A stretch of 64,000 nt of DNA from JACKEQ01 sp041389565 (GTDB lineage: Bacteria; Myxococcota_A; UBA796; GCA-2862545). The DNA lies in contig JAWKRP010000035.1 in the NCBI GenBank assembly GCA_041389565.1, forward strand, positions 1-64,000. The letters are read 5' to 3'. The position numbers and the translations under genes were made by a program. The notes beneath the pieces are model-generated. The model was not told the origin of the DNA. It made no database searches and was given only the letters and a program-made list of their open reading frames with translations. Position 1 is the stretch's first letter. The number at the start of each line of letters is the position of its first letter. This document shows, piece by piece, positions 11,305 through 18,458 of this stretch.

Positions 11305-12065
11305 CGCCCCTCGAGATCCTCGGCACCCCCGAGCGGGTCGAAGCCGCGACGCTGTTCGTCATCGGCGTGGTGCTCGCGCTGGTGCTCGGCCAGCTCGCCA
11401 CCCGCCTCCCGCTCGCTGCCGGGCTCGAGCGCGCCATCCGCCGGCTCGTGATGGCGGTGGTGGGCGCGGTGTTCGTGGCCGCGTCGCTCCAGGCGCTCGG
11501 CTACGACCTGTCCGTGCTGCTCGGTGCCGCGGGCTTCGCGACCGTCGCGCTGGGCTTCGCGGCCCAGACGAGCGCGTCGAACGCGATCAGCGGCGTGTTC
11601 CTGCTCGGCGAGCGGCCCTTCGCGGTGGGCGACACCGTGGAGGTCGGCGGAACCCGGGGCATCGTGCTCTCCATCGACTTCCTGTCGATCAAGATGCGCA
11701 CGTTCGACAACATCTACGTGCGCGTGCCGAACGAGACCGTGATGAAGTCGGAGATCCGCAACCTGTCGCGGTTCCCGGTGCGGCGCGTCGATCTCGTGAT
11801 CCGGGTGCCCCACGACGCCGACCTCGGGCTCGTGCGCAGCATCCTGCTCGGCACGGCCGACACGGAGCCGCTCGCGCTGGCCGAGCCCGCGCCGCAGATC
11901 ATGTTCCAGGGCTACGGGGAGAGCGGCGCCGAGCTGCAGCTGTCGGTGTGGGCGACCCGCGAGCACTTCCTCGAGCTGAAGAACGCCCTCGCGGAGGCCG
12001 TGCCCGTCGCGCTGCTCGCGCGGGGAGTGCAGCCCGGCGTGCCCGTGCGCCGCACGATCGTCTGA
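11301..12065 (+). CDS. MscS-family small-conductance mechanosensitive channel
   Basis: The product (254 aa) is a compact MscS channel that releases solutes when membrane tension rises after osmotic downshock. Two N-terminal membrane helices (about 15-35 and 45-70) precede the pore helix with the Gly/Ala-rich pattern GAAGFATVALGFAAQTSASNAISG, here read in two parts, and the beta domain GDTVEVGGTRGIV. The C-terminal alpha/beta domain (RVDLVIRVPHDAD onwards) forms the cytoplasmic cage. The ATG overlaps the stop of the DUF432-like gene by four bases. Length and motifs match single-domain MscS relatives. Confidence 0.92.
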   Translation: MTPLEILGTPERVEAATLFVIGVVLALVLGQLATRLPLAAGLERAIRRLVMAVVGAVFVAASLQALGYDLSVLLGAAGFATVALGFAAQTSASNAISGVFLLGERPFAVGDTVEVGGTRGIVLSIDFLSIKMRTFDNIYVRVPNETVMKSEIRNLSRFPVRRVDLVIRVPHDADLGLVRSILLGTADTEPLALAEPAPQIMFQGYGESGAELQLSVWATREHFLELKNALAEAVPVALLARGVQPGVPVRRTIV

Positions 12066-12068
12066 CGA

Positions 12069-12317
12069 TCAGAAGGCGTCGGCCTCCTCGTCCATCGCGA
12101 GCCAGTCCTCGTCCTCCTCCTCGTCTTCGCCCTCGTCGCCGAGCTGGAGCTCGAGGAGCAGGTCTTCGACGTCGACGTCGTGCGCCGAGCAGAAGTTCTC
12201 GAGGGTGAGCCTGAGCGCCGTGCGATCCTGGATCGGGAGGCCGTACCACTCCAGGACGGCCGCGAGCTCGGGGTCGGCGACGATGTTCATCACGCGCGTG
12301 TGTCGATCGATGTGCAT
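12069..12317 (-). CDS. Small DUF1858-like protein lacking its cysteine pair
   Basis: The 82-aa acidic protein follows the DUF1858/ScdA-N-type pattern: an early HTRVMNIVADPELAAVLEWYGL segment (residues 6-27), then LTLENFCSAHDVDVEDLLLEL. In the family the Gly is followed by a Cys-x-x-Cys redox pair; here the corresponding residues are LPIQD, so the pair is absent and only Cys43 remains. The C-terminal 20 residues are almost all acidic. A ribosome site GGAGCAGATC precedes the ATG. It is divergent from the ATP-grasp operon at 12504. Function is unknown; a redox role is unlikely without the cysteines. Confidence 0.65.
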   Translation of the reverse strand: MHIDRHTRVMNIVADPELAAVLEWYGLPIQDRTALRLTLENFCSAHDVDVEDLLLELQLGDEGEDEEEDEDWLAMDEEADAF

Positions 12318-12503
12318 GATCTGCTCCAGGACCGCGGAGGTCTGTCTCGGGCCGAAGCACATCCCGTGCCACGCGTGGGCGGGGGTCCCCGTTCCAGTCC
12401 GCCCCAACGACCCCTGTGGATGGGGCAGAATGCCCCGGAACGCGGCGCGGGAGATGGCACCCGCCGTGCAAGACGCCACGCCACGCTTCGAGGATCCCCG
12501 CTG

Positions 12504-13943
12504 ATGGAACCCACGGACTACCGACTGGTCGCCCCCGGCCAGTACGATCCGGTCAGCCACTTCTATCCGCGCGTCCCGAACGCCCAGCTCCACCCGCTGG
12601 TGCAGTTCTTCCTGTCCCTCGGCAACGAGCGGATCGCGATGCGCTACTGCCACCTCCACCCCGAGGTCTCGCCCGCCGCGGTGCGCAAGATCTTCGCGTC
12701 CACGCCCCGGTACCTGCGGTGGGCCGGCGCCGATCTGTTCCACGTCACCGACGACAAGGGGCGCCGGCGCTTCGTGGTCATCGAGACGAACAGCTCGCCC
12801 TCGGGCCAGAAGTCCATGCCCATGCTCGACCCGTACGACGAGCAGGCCGGCTACAAGAAGCTGCTCGAGCGCACGTTCATCCCGATGCTGAAGCGCCGGG
12901 CGCTCCCGCCGGGCGATCTGGCCGTGCTGTGGGACAAGAACTGGATGGAGGTGAGCGGCTACGCGGCTGTGCTCGCCGACCTCACCGGCGAGAACGTGCA
13001 CCTCGTCGAGGTGCGGGACGTGGAGGATCCGGCGATCCGGTGCGACGAGAGCGGGGTTCTGCACGCGCGCACGCCGTCCGGGTGGGTGCCGCTCCGCGCG
13101 GCGTTCCGGTACGTCACCCAGCGTCCGTGGAACCGGATCCCGCCGCTCACGCGCACCGCGACGCTCAATCCCGTGATCGCGTGCCTGGCCGGCGGGCGGA
13201 ACAAGAGCCTCGCGGCCATCGCCTACGACGTCTACAACGCGCGCCTCACGGGCACGGGACTGCGCCTGCGCGCCCCCGAGACCCTGCCGAACGTGAGCCT
13301 GCCCGAGCTCCCGCTGCTGGTCGACCGGATGGGCGGGGTGGCCGTGGTGAAGGTGCCGTACGCGAACGCCGGGCAGGGCGTGTACACGGTCACCGACTCC
13401 GCCGACCTCGACGCGATCCTCGACGAGGAGCACCGGTACGAGCGCTTCCTCGTGCAGGGCCTGATCGGGAACGTCGGGTGGAGCTCGATCACGAAGGAGG
13501 GCCGCCTCTACCACGTCGGCACCGTGCCCTCTTCGAAGCAGAACCTGTACGTGGCCGACCTCCGGTTCATGGTCGGCGCGGGTCCCGAGGGCTTCTACCC
13601 GCTCGCGCTGTACTCGCGCCGCGCCCGCAAGCCCCTCGCCGACTCGCTGGTCGACTGTCCGCACACCCCGTGGGAGATGCTCGGCACCAACCTGTCCGTG
13701 AAGAAGGACGACGGCTCGTTCACCACCGAGCCGGATCGCCTGATGCTGGTCGACAGCCGCGACTTCAACCACCTCGGCATCGGGCTCGACGACCTCGTGG
13801 AAGCGTACGTGCAGACGCTGCTCGCCGTGCTCGCCATCGACGACATGGCCGAGCGACTCGTTACTCAGAAGCTCCGCTTTCGCCGGAAGCTGTTCAGCTC
13901 GCTCGTCGACGACGCGGTGCTGCTGGAGGAAATCCTCCCATGA
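12504..13943 (+). CDS. ATP-grasp-like protein, first gene of a three-gene ligase operon
   Basis: The 479-aa product is not a standard named enzyme. Two segments look like ATP-grasp: VVKVPYANAGQGVYTV (about 286-300), resembling the nucleotide-binding lysine and flexible glycine loop, and ERFLVQGLIGNVGW nearby, resembling the strand that holds adenine. An earlier motif VIETNSSPSGQK recalls metal-binding ends of this fold, so the domain order may be permuted. ATP-grasp enzymes join a carboxylate to an amine through an acyl phosphate. The gene overlaps the AstE-like gene by four bases (ATGA). Substrates are unknown. Confidence 0.6.
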   Translation: MEPTDYRLVAPGQYDPVSHFYPRVPNAQLHPLVQFFLSLGNERIAMRYCHLHPEVSPAAVRKIFASTPRYLRWAGADLFHVTDDKGRRRFVVIETNSSPSGQKSMPMLDPYDEQAGYKKLLERTFIPMLKRRALPPGDLAVLWDKNWMEVSGYAAVLADLTGENVHLVEVRDVEDPAIRCDESGVLHARTPSGWVPLRAAFRYVTQRPWNRIPPLTRTATLNPVIACLAGGRNKSLAAIAYDVYNARLTGTGLRLRAPETLPNVSLPELPLLVDRMGGVAVVKVPYANAGQGVYTVTDSADLDAILDEEHRYERFLVQGLIGNVGWSSITKEGRLYHVGTVPSSKQNLYVADLRFMVGAGPEGFYPLALYSRRARKPLADSLVDCPHTPWEMLGTNLSVKKDDGSFTTEPDRLMLVDSRDFNHLGIGLDDLVEAYVQTLLAVLAIDDMAERLVTQKLRFRRKLFSSLVDDAVLLEEILP

Positions 13944-14941
13944 TCGTCGACACCCTCGACCTCGACTCGCTCCCGGTCGGCATCTGCCGGCTGTGGGTGG
14001 AGGTCGTCCGGAACGCGTTCGGGCAGCCGGAGTGCGTCCCGGTGCTCGTGGCGAAGGGCCGCAAGCCCGGCAAGGTCGTGGGGCTCACGGCGGCTGTGCA
14101 CGGCGACGAGCTCAACGGGATCTCCACGATCCACCGACTCTTCGACCGACTCGACTGCAACAACATGCGGGGCTCGGTGGTGGGCGTGGCGGTCGTGAAC
14201 CACCCCGGGTTCATGCGCGGCGAGCGGCGGTTCGTCGACGGGAAGGACCTCAACCACACGTTCCCGGGCACCCCGACGGGCAGCGTGAGCGACGTGTACG
14301 CGTACCGCCTCGTGCAGCGCATCATCCGGCGGTTCGACGTGCTGCTCGACCTCCACACCGCGAGCTTCGGGCGCGTGAACTCGCTGTACGTGCGCGCCGA
14401 CATGACCGAGCCCACCACGGCCCGGATGGCGTTCCTCCAGCGTCCCCAGGTGATCGTGCACAACCCTCCGGCCGACCGCACGCTGCGCGGAGCGGCCGCG
14501 GCCCTCGGGATCCCCGCCATCACCGTGGAGATCGGAGACCCCAACCGCTTCCAGCACCGGTACATCCGGCGCACGCTCGTGGGCGTGCGCGCGGTGCTCA
14601 TGGAGCTCGGGGTCGTCGCGAAACGGCACGTGGCCGAGGGCGGTCCGCCCATCATCTGCAGCGACTCCCACTGGGTGTACACCGACGGCGGGGGCCTGCT
14701 CACCGTGCTCCCGAAGGTCACCGACCTCGTGGCGGAGGGCGAGGAGATCGCGCACCTCGTCGACATCTTCGGCGACCCCGTCGCGACGTACCGCGCCCCC
14801 CACTACGGCGTCGTGATCGGGCACTCCATCGAGCCCGTGGCCCGCACGGGTGCGCGCATCCTCCACATCGGGCGCCTCGCCACCGAGGCCGACACCCACA
14901 TCCTGGGCCGTGAAGACGGCGCCGTTCCGGTGATGCATTGA
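13940..14941 (+). CDS. AstE/aspartoacylase-family zinc carboxypeptidase-like protein (M14 type)
   Basis: The 333-aa product is a succinylglutamate desuccinylase/aspartoacylase-type hydrolase. Zinc ligands are His54 and Glu57 in AAVHGDELNG and His139 in LLDLHTAS; VEIGD near 195 supplies a plausible catalytic Glu. A beta-rich C-terminal domain (from about 250: TVLPKVTDLVAEGEEIAHLV) is typical of this subfamily. Such enzymes cut amide bonds of N-acyl amino acids or small peptides. It lies between two ATP-grasp-type genes with four-base overlaps on both sides, so it probably trims or recycles the product they make. The AstE arginine pathway itself is not present nearby. Confidence 0.82.
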   Translation: MIVDTLDLDSLPVGICRLWVEVVRNAFGQPECVPVLVAKGRKPGKVVGLTAAVHGDELNGISTIHRLFDRLDCNNMRGSVVGVAVVNHPGFMRGERRFVDGKDLNHTFPGTPTGSVSDVYAYRLVQRIIRRFDVLLDLHTASFGRVNSLYVRADMTEPTTARMAFLQRPQVIVHNPPADRTLRGAAAALGIPAITVEIGDPNRFQHRYIRRTLVGVRAVLMELGVVAKRHVAEGGPPIICSDSHWVYTDGGGLLTVLPKVTDLVAEGEEIAHLVDIFGDPVATYRAPHYGVVIGHSIEPVARTGARILHIGRLATEADTHILGREDGAVPVMH

Positions 14942-15891
14942 AGATCCTCGTCCTCGTCAACTCCGTGGCGGGCCTGAAGTCCAGCCAGACCACCACCGCC
15001 CTCCTGTGTCGCGCGGCCGACCTCGGACACGAGGTCTGGGTGGTCGGCGTGAGCGACCTCGAGCTCACCGAGCCGCGCACGGTGCTCGCGAACGCCCGGC
15101 CCGTGCTCGCCGGCACCCTCACCGAGAGCTTCCACACCTCCATCGGTCCGCGGGAGCGCCGGGAGGTCACCTCGTTCGACGTCGTGAAGATCCGCACGAA
15201 CCCCGCGCGCGACTCCCGGCGGTGGGCGCACCTGTTCGCGATGGAGATGCTCGAGCTCGTCGAGGAGCAGGGCATGCGGGTGGTCAACCGTCCCCAGGGC
15301 GTAAGGCGCCTGGGCGGCAAGCCGGGCTGCATGCTGCTGCCCCGTGCCATCCGGCCCCGCACGCTCATCACCCGCGATCCGAAGGCCATCCGCCGGTTCC
15401 TCCAGGACGAGGGGCGCTGCGTGGTGAAGCCGGCGAGCGGCACCCACGGGCGTGGGGTGTTCATCCTGAACCCCGACGACGCCAACATGCGCGCGGCCGT
15501 CGAGGTGCTCGCGGAGGAGGGCATGGTGGTCGTCCAGGAGTGGATCCCGGAGGCCGTCGACGGGGACGTGCGGCTGTTCATCGTGAACGGCGAGATGCTC
15601 ACGGCGGGCGGGCGAACGGCGGCCGTGCGGCGGAGGCCCGCGAACGGCGAGCTCCGGAGCAACGTGCACCTCGGCGGCACCCCGGAGCCCACCGAGCTCT
15701 CGGACGACCTCCGGCGCATCGGAGAGCTCGCGGGTCCGGTGCTCACCCGGCTCGGCGTCCAGATCGCCGGCCTCGACTGCATCGGGGGCCGCGTGGTGGA
15801 GATCAATGCGTACTCGCCGGGCGGCCTCGCCGACTGCGAGGGGTTCTACGGCGTCGACTTCATGGGCGAGATGCTGAGGAGGCTGTTCTGA
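14938..15891 (+). CDS. Glutathione-synthetase/RimK-like ATP-grasp ligase
   Basis: The 317-aa product has the layout of prokaryotic glutathione synthetase: an N-terminal domain (MKILVLVNSV..., GHEVWVVGVSDLEL), the segment VNRPQGVRRLGGKPGCMLLP, then TLITRDPKAIRRFL, the ATP-grasp lysine and glycine loop CVVKPASGTHGRGVFIL, VVQEWIPEAVDGDVRLFIVNG and the metal site RVVEINAYSPGG. It should ligate an amino acid or peptide carboxylate to an amine using ATP. The start is TTG at 14938 within TTGA, overlapping the AstE-like gene. No glutamate-cysteine ligase is seen nearby, so true glutathione synthesis is not implied. The 3' end overlaps a convergent histidine kinase gene by 46 bases. Confidence 0.8.
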   Translation: MKILVLVNSVAGLKSSQTTTALLCRAADLGHEVWVVGVSDLELTEPRTVLANARPVLAGTLTESFHTSIGPRERREVTSFDVVKIRTNPARDSRRWAHLFAMEMLELVEEQGMRVVNRPQGVRRLGGKPGCMLLPRAIRPRTLITRDPKAIRRFLQDEGRCVVKPASGTHGRGVFILNPDDANMRAAVEVLAEEGMVVVQEWIPEAVDGDVRLFIVNGEMLTAGGRTAAVRRRPANGELRSNVHLGGTPEPTELSDDLRRIGELAGPVLTRLGVQIAGLDCIGGRVVEINAYSPGGLADCEGFYGVDFMGEMLRRLF

Positions 15892-16946
15892 ACGGGCAGC
15901 CCCAGCGTGAAGACGGTGGTGCCCGGGCACGACTCCAGGCTGAGGAACCCGTGGTGCGCGGCCGCGATGTCGCGGCACACCGACAGGCCGAGGCCCGTGC
16001 CCACCCCCGCGGCCTTCGTCGTGAAGAACGCGTCGAACACGCGCGCCCGGATCGCGTCGGGCACGCCCGGGCCGTCGTCCTGGACCTCGACCAGCGCGAA
16101 GACCCCGTCATCACGGGCGTCCGAGCGGATCCGCACCGCAACGTGGCCCCCCGTGCCGAGCGCGTCGAGTGCGTTCGCGACGAGGTTGAACACGACCTGC
16201 TGGACCTCCGACCGGTTGGCGACCACCACGAGGGGCTGGGCTTCGAGCCGCACGTCGATCCCCTTCCGGACCGCCAGCGGGCGGAGCATGTGCACGGCGC
16301 TCCCGACCGCTTCGTGCAGCGCGAGCGTCGAGCGGCCGGGCACTCCCGACCGCGCGTAGTCGAGCATGCCGCGGATACGCACGGAGATCAGGTCGAGCTG
16401 CTCGACGATCGTGCGGCACCCCACACGCGTGCCGTCGGACACCCCGGGGCGGGCCGCGAGGATCTGCGCCTGCATGCGAGCCACGTTGAGCGGGGTGCCG
16501 ACCTCGTGCGCCATCACGGCCGCCAGGCGACCCGTGCCGATCAGGCGGTCGGCGTGGCGCAGGTGGTCTTCCGCGACGCGCGCGCGCTGGAGCTGCGCGA
16601 ACTCCCGCACGGCCCCGCGCGTGATGTGGGGGAGCGCCGCGAGCGTTCCCGGCGAGCGCACCACGTAGTCGACGCCGGGCAGCCCCTCGGGCCGGGTATC
16701 GCCCTCGTTCACGAGCACCACCAGCGGGAACGACGGGCCGCCGGAGCCGAGCAGGGCGGTGGCCTGGCCGTCGGGCAGCTGGAGGTCGGCGAGCACCACC
16801 CCGAAGCTCGCCCCCGCGAGGGCGGCGCGCGCATCGGCGAGCGTCTCGACCACCACGAGGGTCTGCGCCGGCACCACGGGCGCGTACGCACGCTCGATCC
16901 GCCGCACCACCGCCCGGTTGGGCGAGATCAGCAGCACCTCCGACAC
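15846..16946 (-). CDS. Soluble histidine kinase with N-terminal receiver-like domain
   Basis: The 366-aa product starts with a receiver-like domain (1-110) keeping Asp54 in LADLQLPDG. It continues with a dimerisation helix pair with His147 in MAHEVGTPLN and a HATPase domain with NLVANALDAL (N box), VQDDGPGVP (G1) and GTGLGLSV (G2). No membrane segment is seen, so it senses a cytoplasmic cue or another protein. GTG 16946 is preferred over the upstream ATG because GGAGG lies six bases before it. It is divergent, 53 bases away, from an NtrC-type regulator that is its probable partner. Confidence 0.88.
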   Translation of the reverse strand: MSEVLLISPNRAVVRRIERAYAPVVPAQTLVVVETLADARAALAGASFGVVLADLQLPDGQATALLGSGGPSFPLVVLVNEGDTRPEGLPGVDYVVRSPGTLAALPHITRGAVREFAQLQRARVAEDHLRHADRLIGTGRLAAVMAHEVGTPLNVARMQAQILAARPGVSDGTRVGCRTIVEQLDLISVRIRGMLDYARSGVPGRSTLALHEAVGSAVHMLRPLAVRKGIDVRLEAQPLVVVANRSEVQQVVFNLVANALDALGTGGHVAVRIRSDARDDGVFALVEVQDDGPGVPDAIRARVFDAFFTTKAAGVGTGLGLSVCRDIAAAHHGFLSLESCPGTTVFTLGLPVQNSLLSISPMKSTP

Positions 16947-16999
16947 CCGACACCTCCACGCCGACGCCAATGTGGCGCGTCCCGCCTCCCGGAGCACGC

Positions 17000-18397
17000 A
17001 TGAACCGCTTTCCCGCCGACGAGCAGGGTCCGCCCGTCCGCCCTTCGGTCCTCATCGTGGAGGACGACAGCTCGCTCCGGGCGATGCTCGCCACCGCGCT
17101 CCCCGACCTCGACGTGCGCACGGCGGGGTCGCTGGCGGAGGCCCGCGCCGCGCTCGAGCCCATCCCCGATGCGGTGCTCACCGACGTCCACCTCGGGAGC
17201 GAGAACGGCATCACGCTCGCGCGCGAGCTGCGCGAGAGCCATCCCCGGCTCCCCGTGCTGGTGATGACGGCGTTCGGCGACCTGTCGCTCGCGGTCGAGG
17301 CCCTGCGCGCCGGCGCGTACGACTTCCTCACCAAGCCGCTCGACCTCGACGTGCTGCGCACGGCCCTCATCCGCGCCAGCGAGACCCATCGCCTCCGGCG
17401 GGAGGTGCGCGATCTGCGCCGCCAGGTGCGGATGTCGCGGGGGATGGGCGATCTCGTCGGTGAGAGCGCGCCCATGCAGCGCCTGTTCACGATGCTCGAG
17501 CGGATCGCGCAGGCCCCGTCGTCCGTGCTGATCCGCGGCGAGTCGGGCACCGGGAAGGAGCTCGTGGCGCGCGCGCTGCACGACCGCTCGGCGCGGCGCG
17601 ACAAGCCGTTCGTCGCGGTGAACATGGCCGCGCTGCCCGAGAACCTGCTCGAGAGCGAGCTGTTCGGGCACGTGAAGGGCGCGTTCACCGACGCCCACAG
17701 CCAACGCACCGGCCTGTTCGTCCAGGCGCAGGGGGGCACGCTGTTCCTCGACGAGATCGGCGACATGCCGAAGGGCGTGCAGGCGAAGCTGCTCCGCGTC
17801 CTCCAGGACCGCCGGGTCCGCCCGGTCGGGTCCGACACCGACGTGGGGATCGACGTGCGGGTCGTGGCCGCCACGCACAAGGACATCGATGCGCTCGTGG
17901 AGTCGGGCGACTTCCGCGACGACCTCCGCTACCGGCTCGACGTCATCCCGCTGGTCCTGCCGCCCCTCCGCGAGCGTGGACGCGACGTGCTGCTGCTCGC
18001 CCAGCGGTTCGTGCAGCACTTCGCCGAGCGGTTCGGCAGCCCGGCGCGGGGCATCGCGACCGACGCCGCCCGCCGGCTGATCGACTACTCGTGGCCCGGG
18101 AACGTGCGCGAGCTCCAGAACTGCATGGAGCGGGCCGTCGTGCTGTGCACGGAGTCCGACATCCAGCTGTCCGACCTCCCGCCGAAGGTCGCGGAGGCCC
18201 GCCCGAACAGCACGGTGCTCGCGGTGGCGGATCACCCGTCGGTCATGCTCCCCCTCGAGGAGATCGAGCGCCGGTACATCCTGCAGGTGCTCGAGGCGGT
18301 CGGGGGCAAGCGCTCGGAGGCCGCGCGGGTGCTCGATGTCGACCGGAAGACGCTGTACCGCAAGCTCGAGCGGTGGAAGGCGGAGTCGATCCCGTAG
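17000..18397 (+). CDS. NtrC-family sigma-54 response regulator
   Basis: The 465-aa product has a receiver domain (15-125) with phospho-acceptor Asp62 in VLTDVHLG. Next is an AAA+ sigma-54 activation domain with Walker A GESGTGKE at 180-187 and GAFTDA at 227-232. It ends in a Fis-type helix-turn-helix (SEAARVLDVDRKTLYRKL). The sigma-54 contact motif is normally GAFTGA; the Asp replaces the second Gly. It should activate sigma-54 promoters when phosphorylated, probably by the divergent histidine kinase at 15846-16946. ATG 17000 follows GGAG; an in-frame ATG at 16970 lacks a ribosome site. Confidence 0.93.
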   Translation: MNRFPADEQGPPVRPSVLIVEDDSSLRAMLATALPDLDVRTAGSLAEARAALEPIPDAVLTDVHLGSENGITLARELRESHPRLPVLVMTAFGDLSLAVEALRAGAYDFLTKPLDLDVLRTALIRASETHRLRREVRDLRRQVRMSRGMGDLVGESAPMQRLFTMLERIAQAPSSVLIRGESGTGKELVARALHDRSARRDKPFVAVNMAALPENLLESELFGHVKGAFTDAHSQRTGLFVQAQGGTLFLDEIGDMPKGVQAKLLRVLQDRRVRPVGSDTDVGIDVRVVAATHKDIDALVESGDFRDDLRYRLDVIPLVLPPLRERGRDVLLLAQRFVQHFAERFGSPARGIATDAARRLIDYSWPGNVRELQNCMERAVVLCTESDIQLSDLPPKVAEARPNSTVLAVADHPSVMLPLEEIERRYILQVLEAVGGKRSEAARVLDVDRKTLYRKLERWKAESIP

Positions 18398-18439
18398 CCT
18401 TCGCGAGCCTCCGCTTGACGGTCCGACGGCAGACTCTTA

Positions 18440-18458
18440 ATGCAACTGTGATGCAACT
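18440..18458 (+). promoter_or_regulatory. Direct repeat at the start of the TonB receptor gene
   Basis: ATGCAACT occurs twice, at 18440-18447 and 18451-18458, separated by GTG, an 11-base period that would place both copies on one helix face. The second copy contains the proposed start codon of the receptor gene. TTGACG at 18415 could be a -35 element, but no good -10 follows at the usual spacing. A repressor operator is possible; the factor is unknown. Confidence 0.35.

Noticed and set aside
18401..18450. A full sigma-70 promoter for the TonB receptor at 18451
   Set aside because: TTGACG at 18415 has no acceptable -10 at 16-18 bases, and TACAGT at 18458 falls within the coding start, so only the direct repeat is reported.
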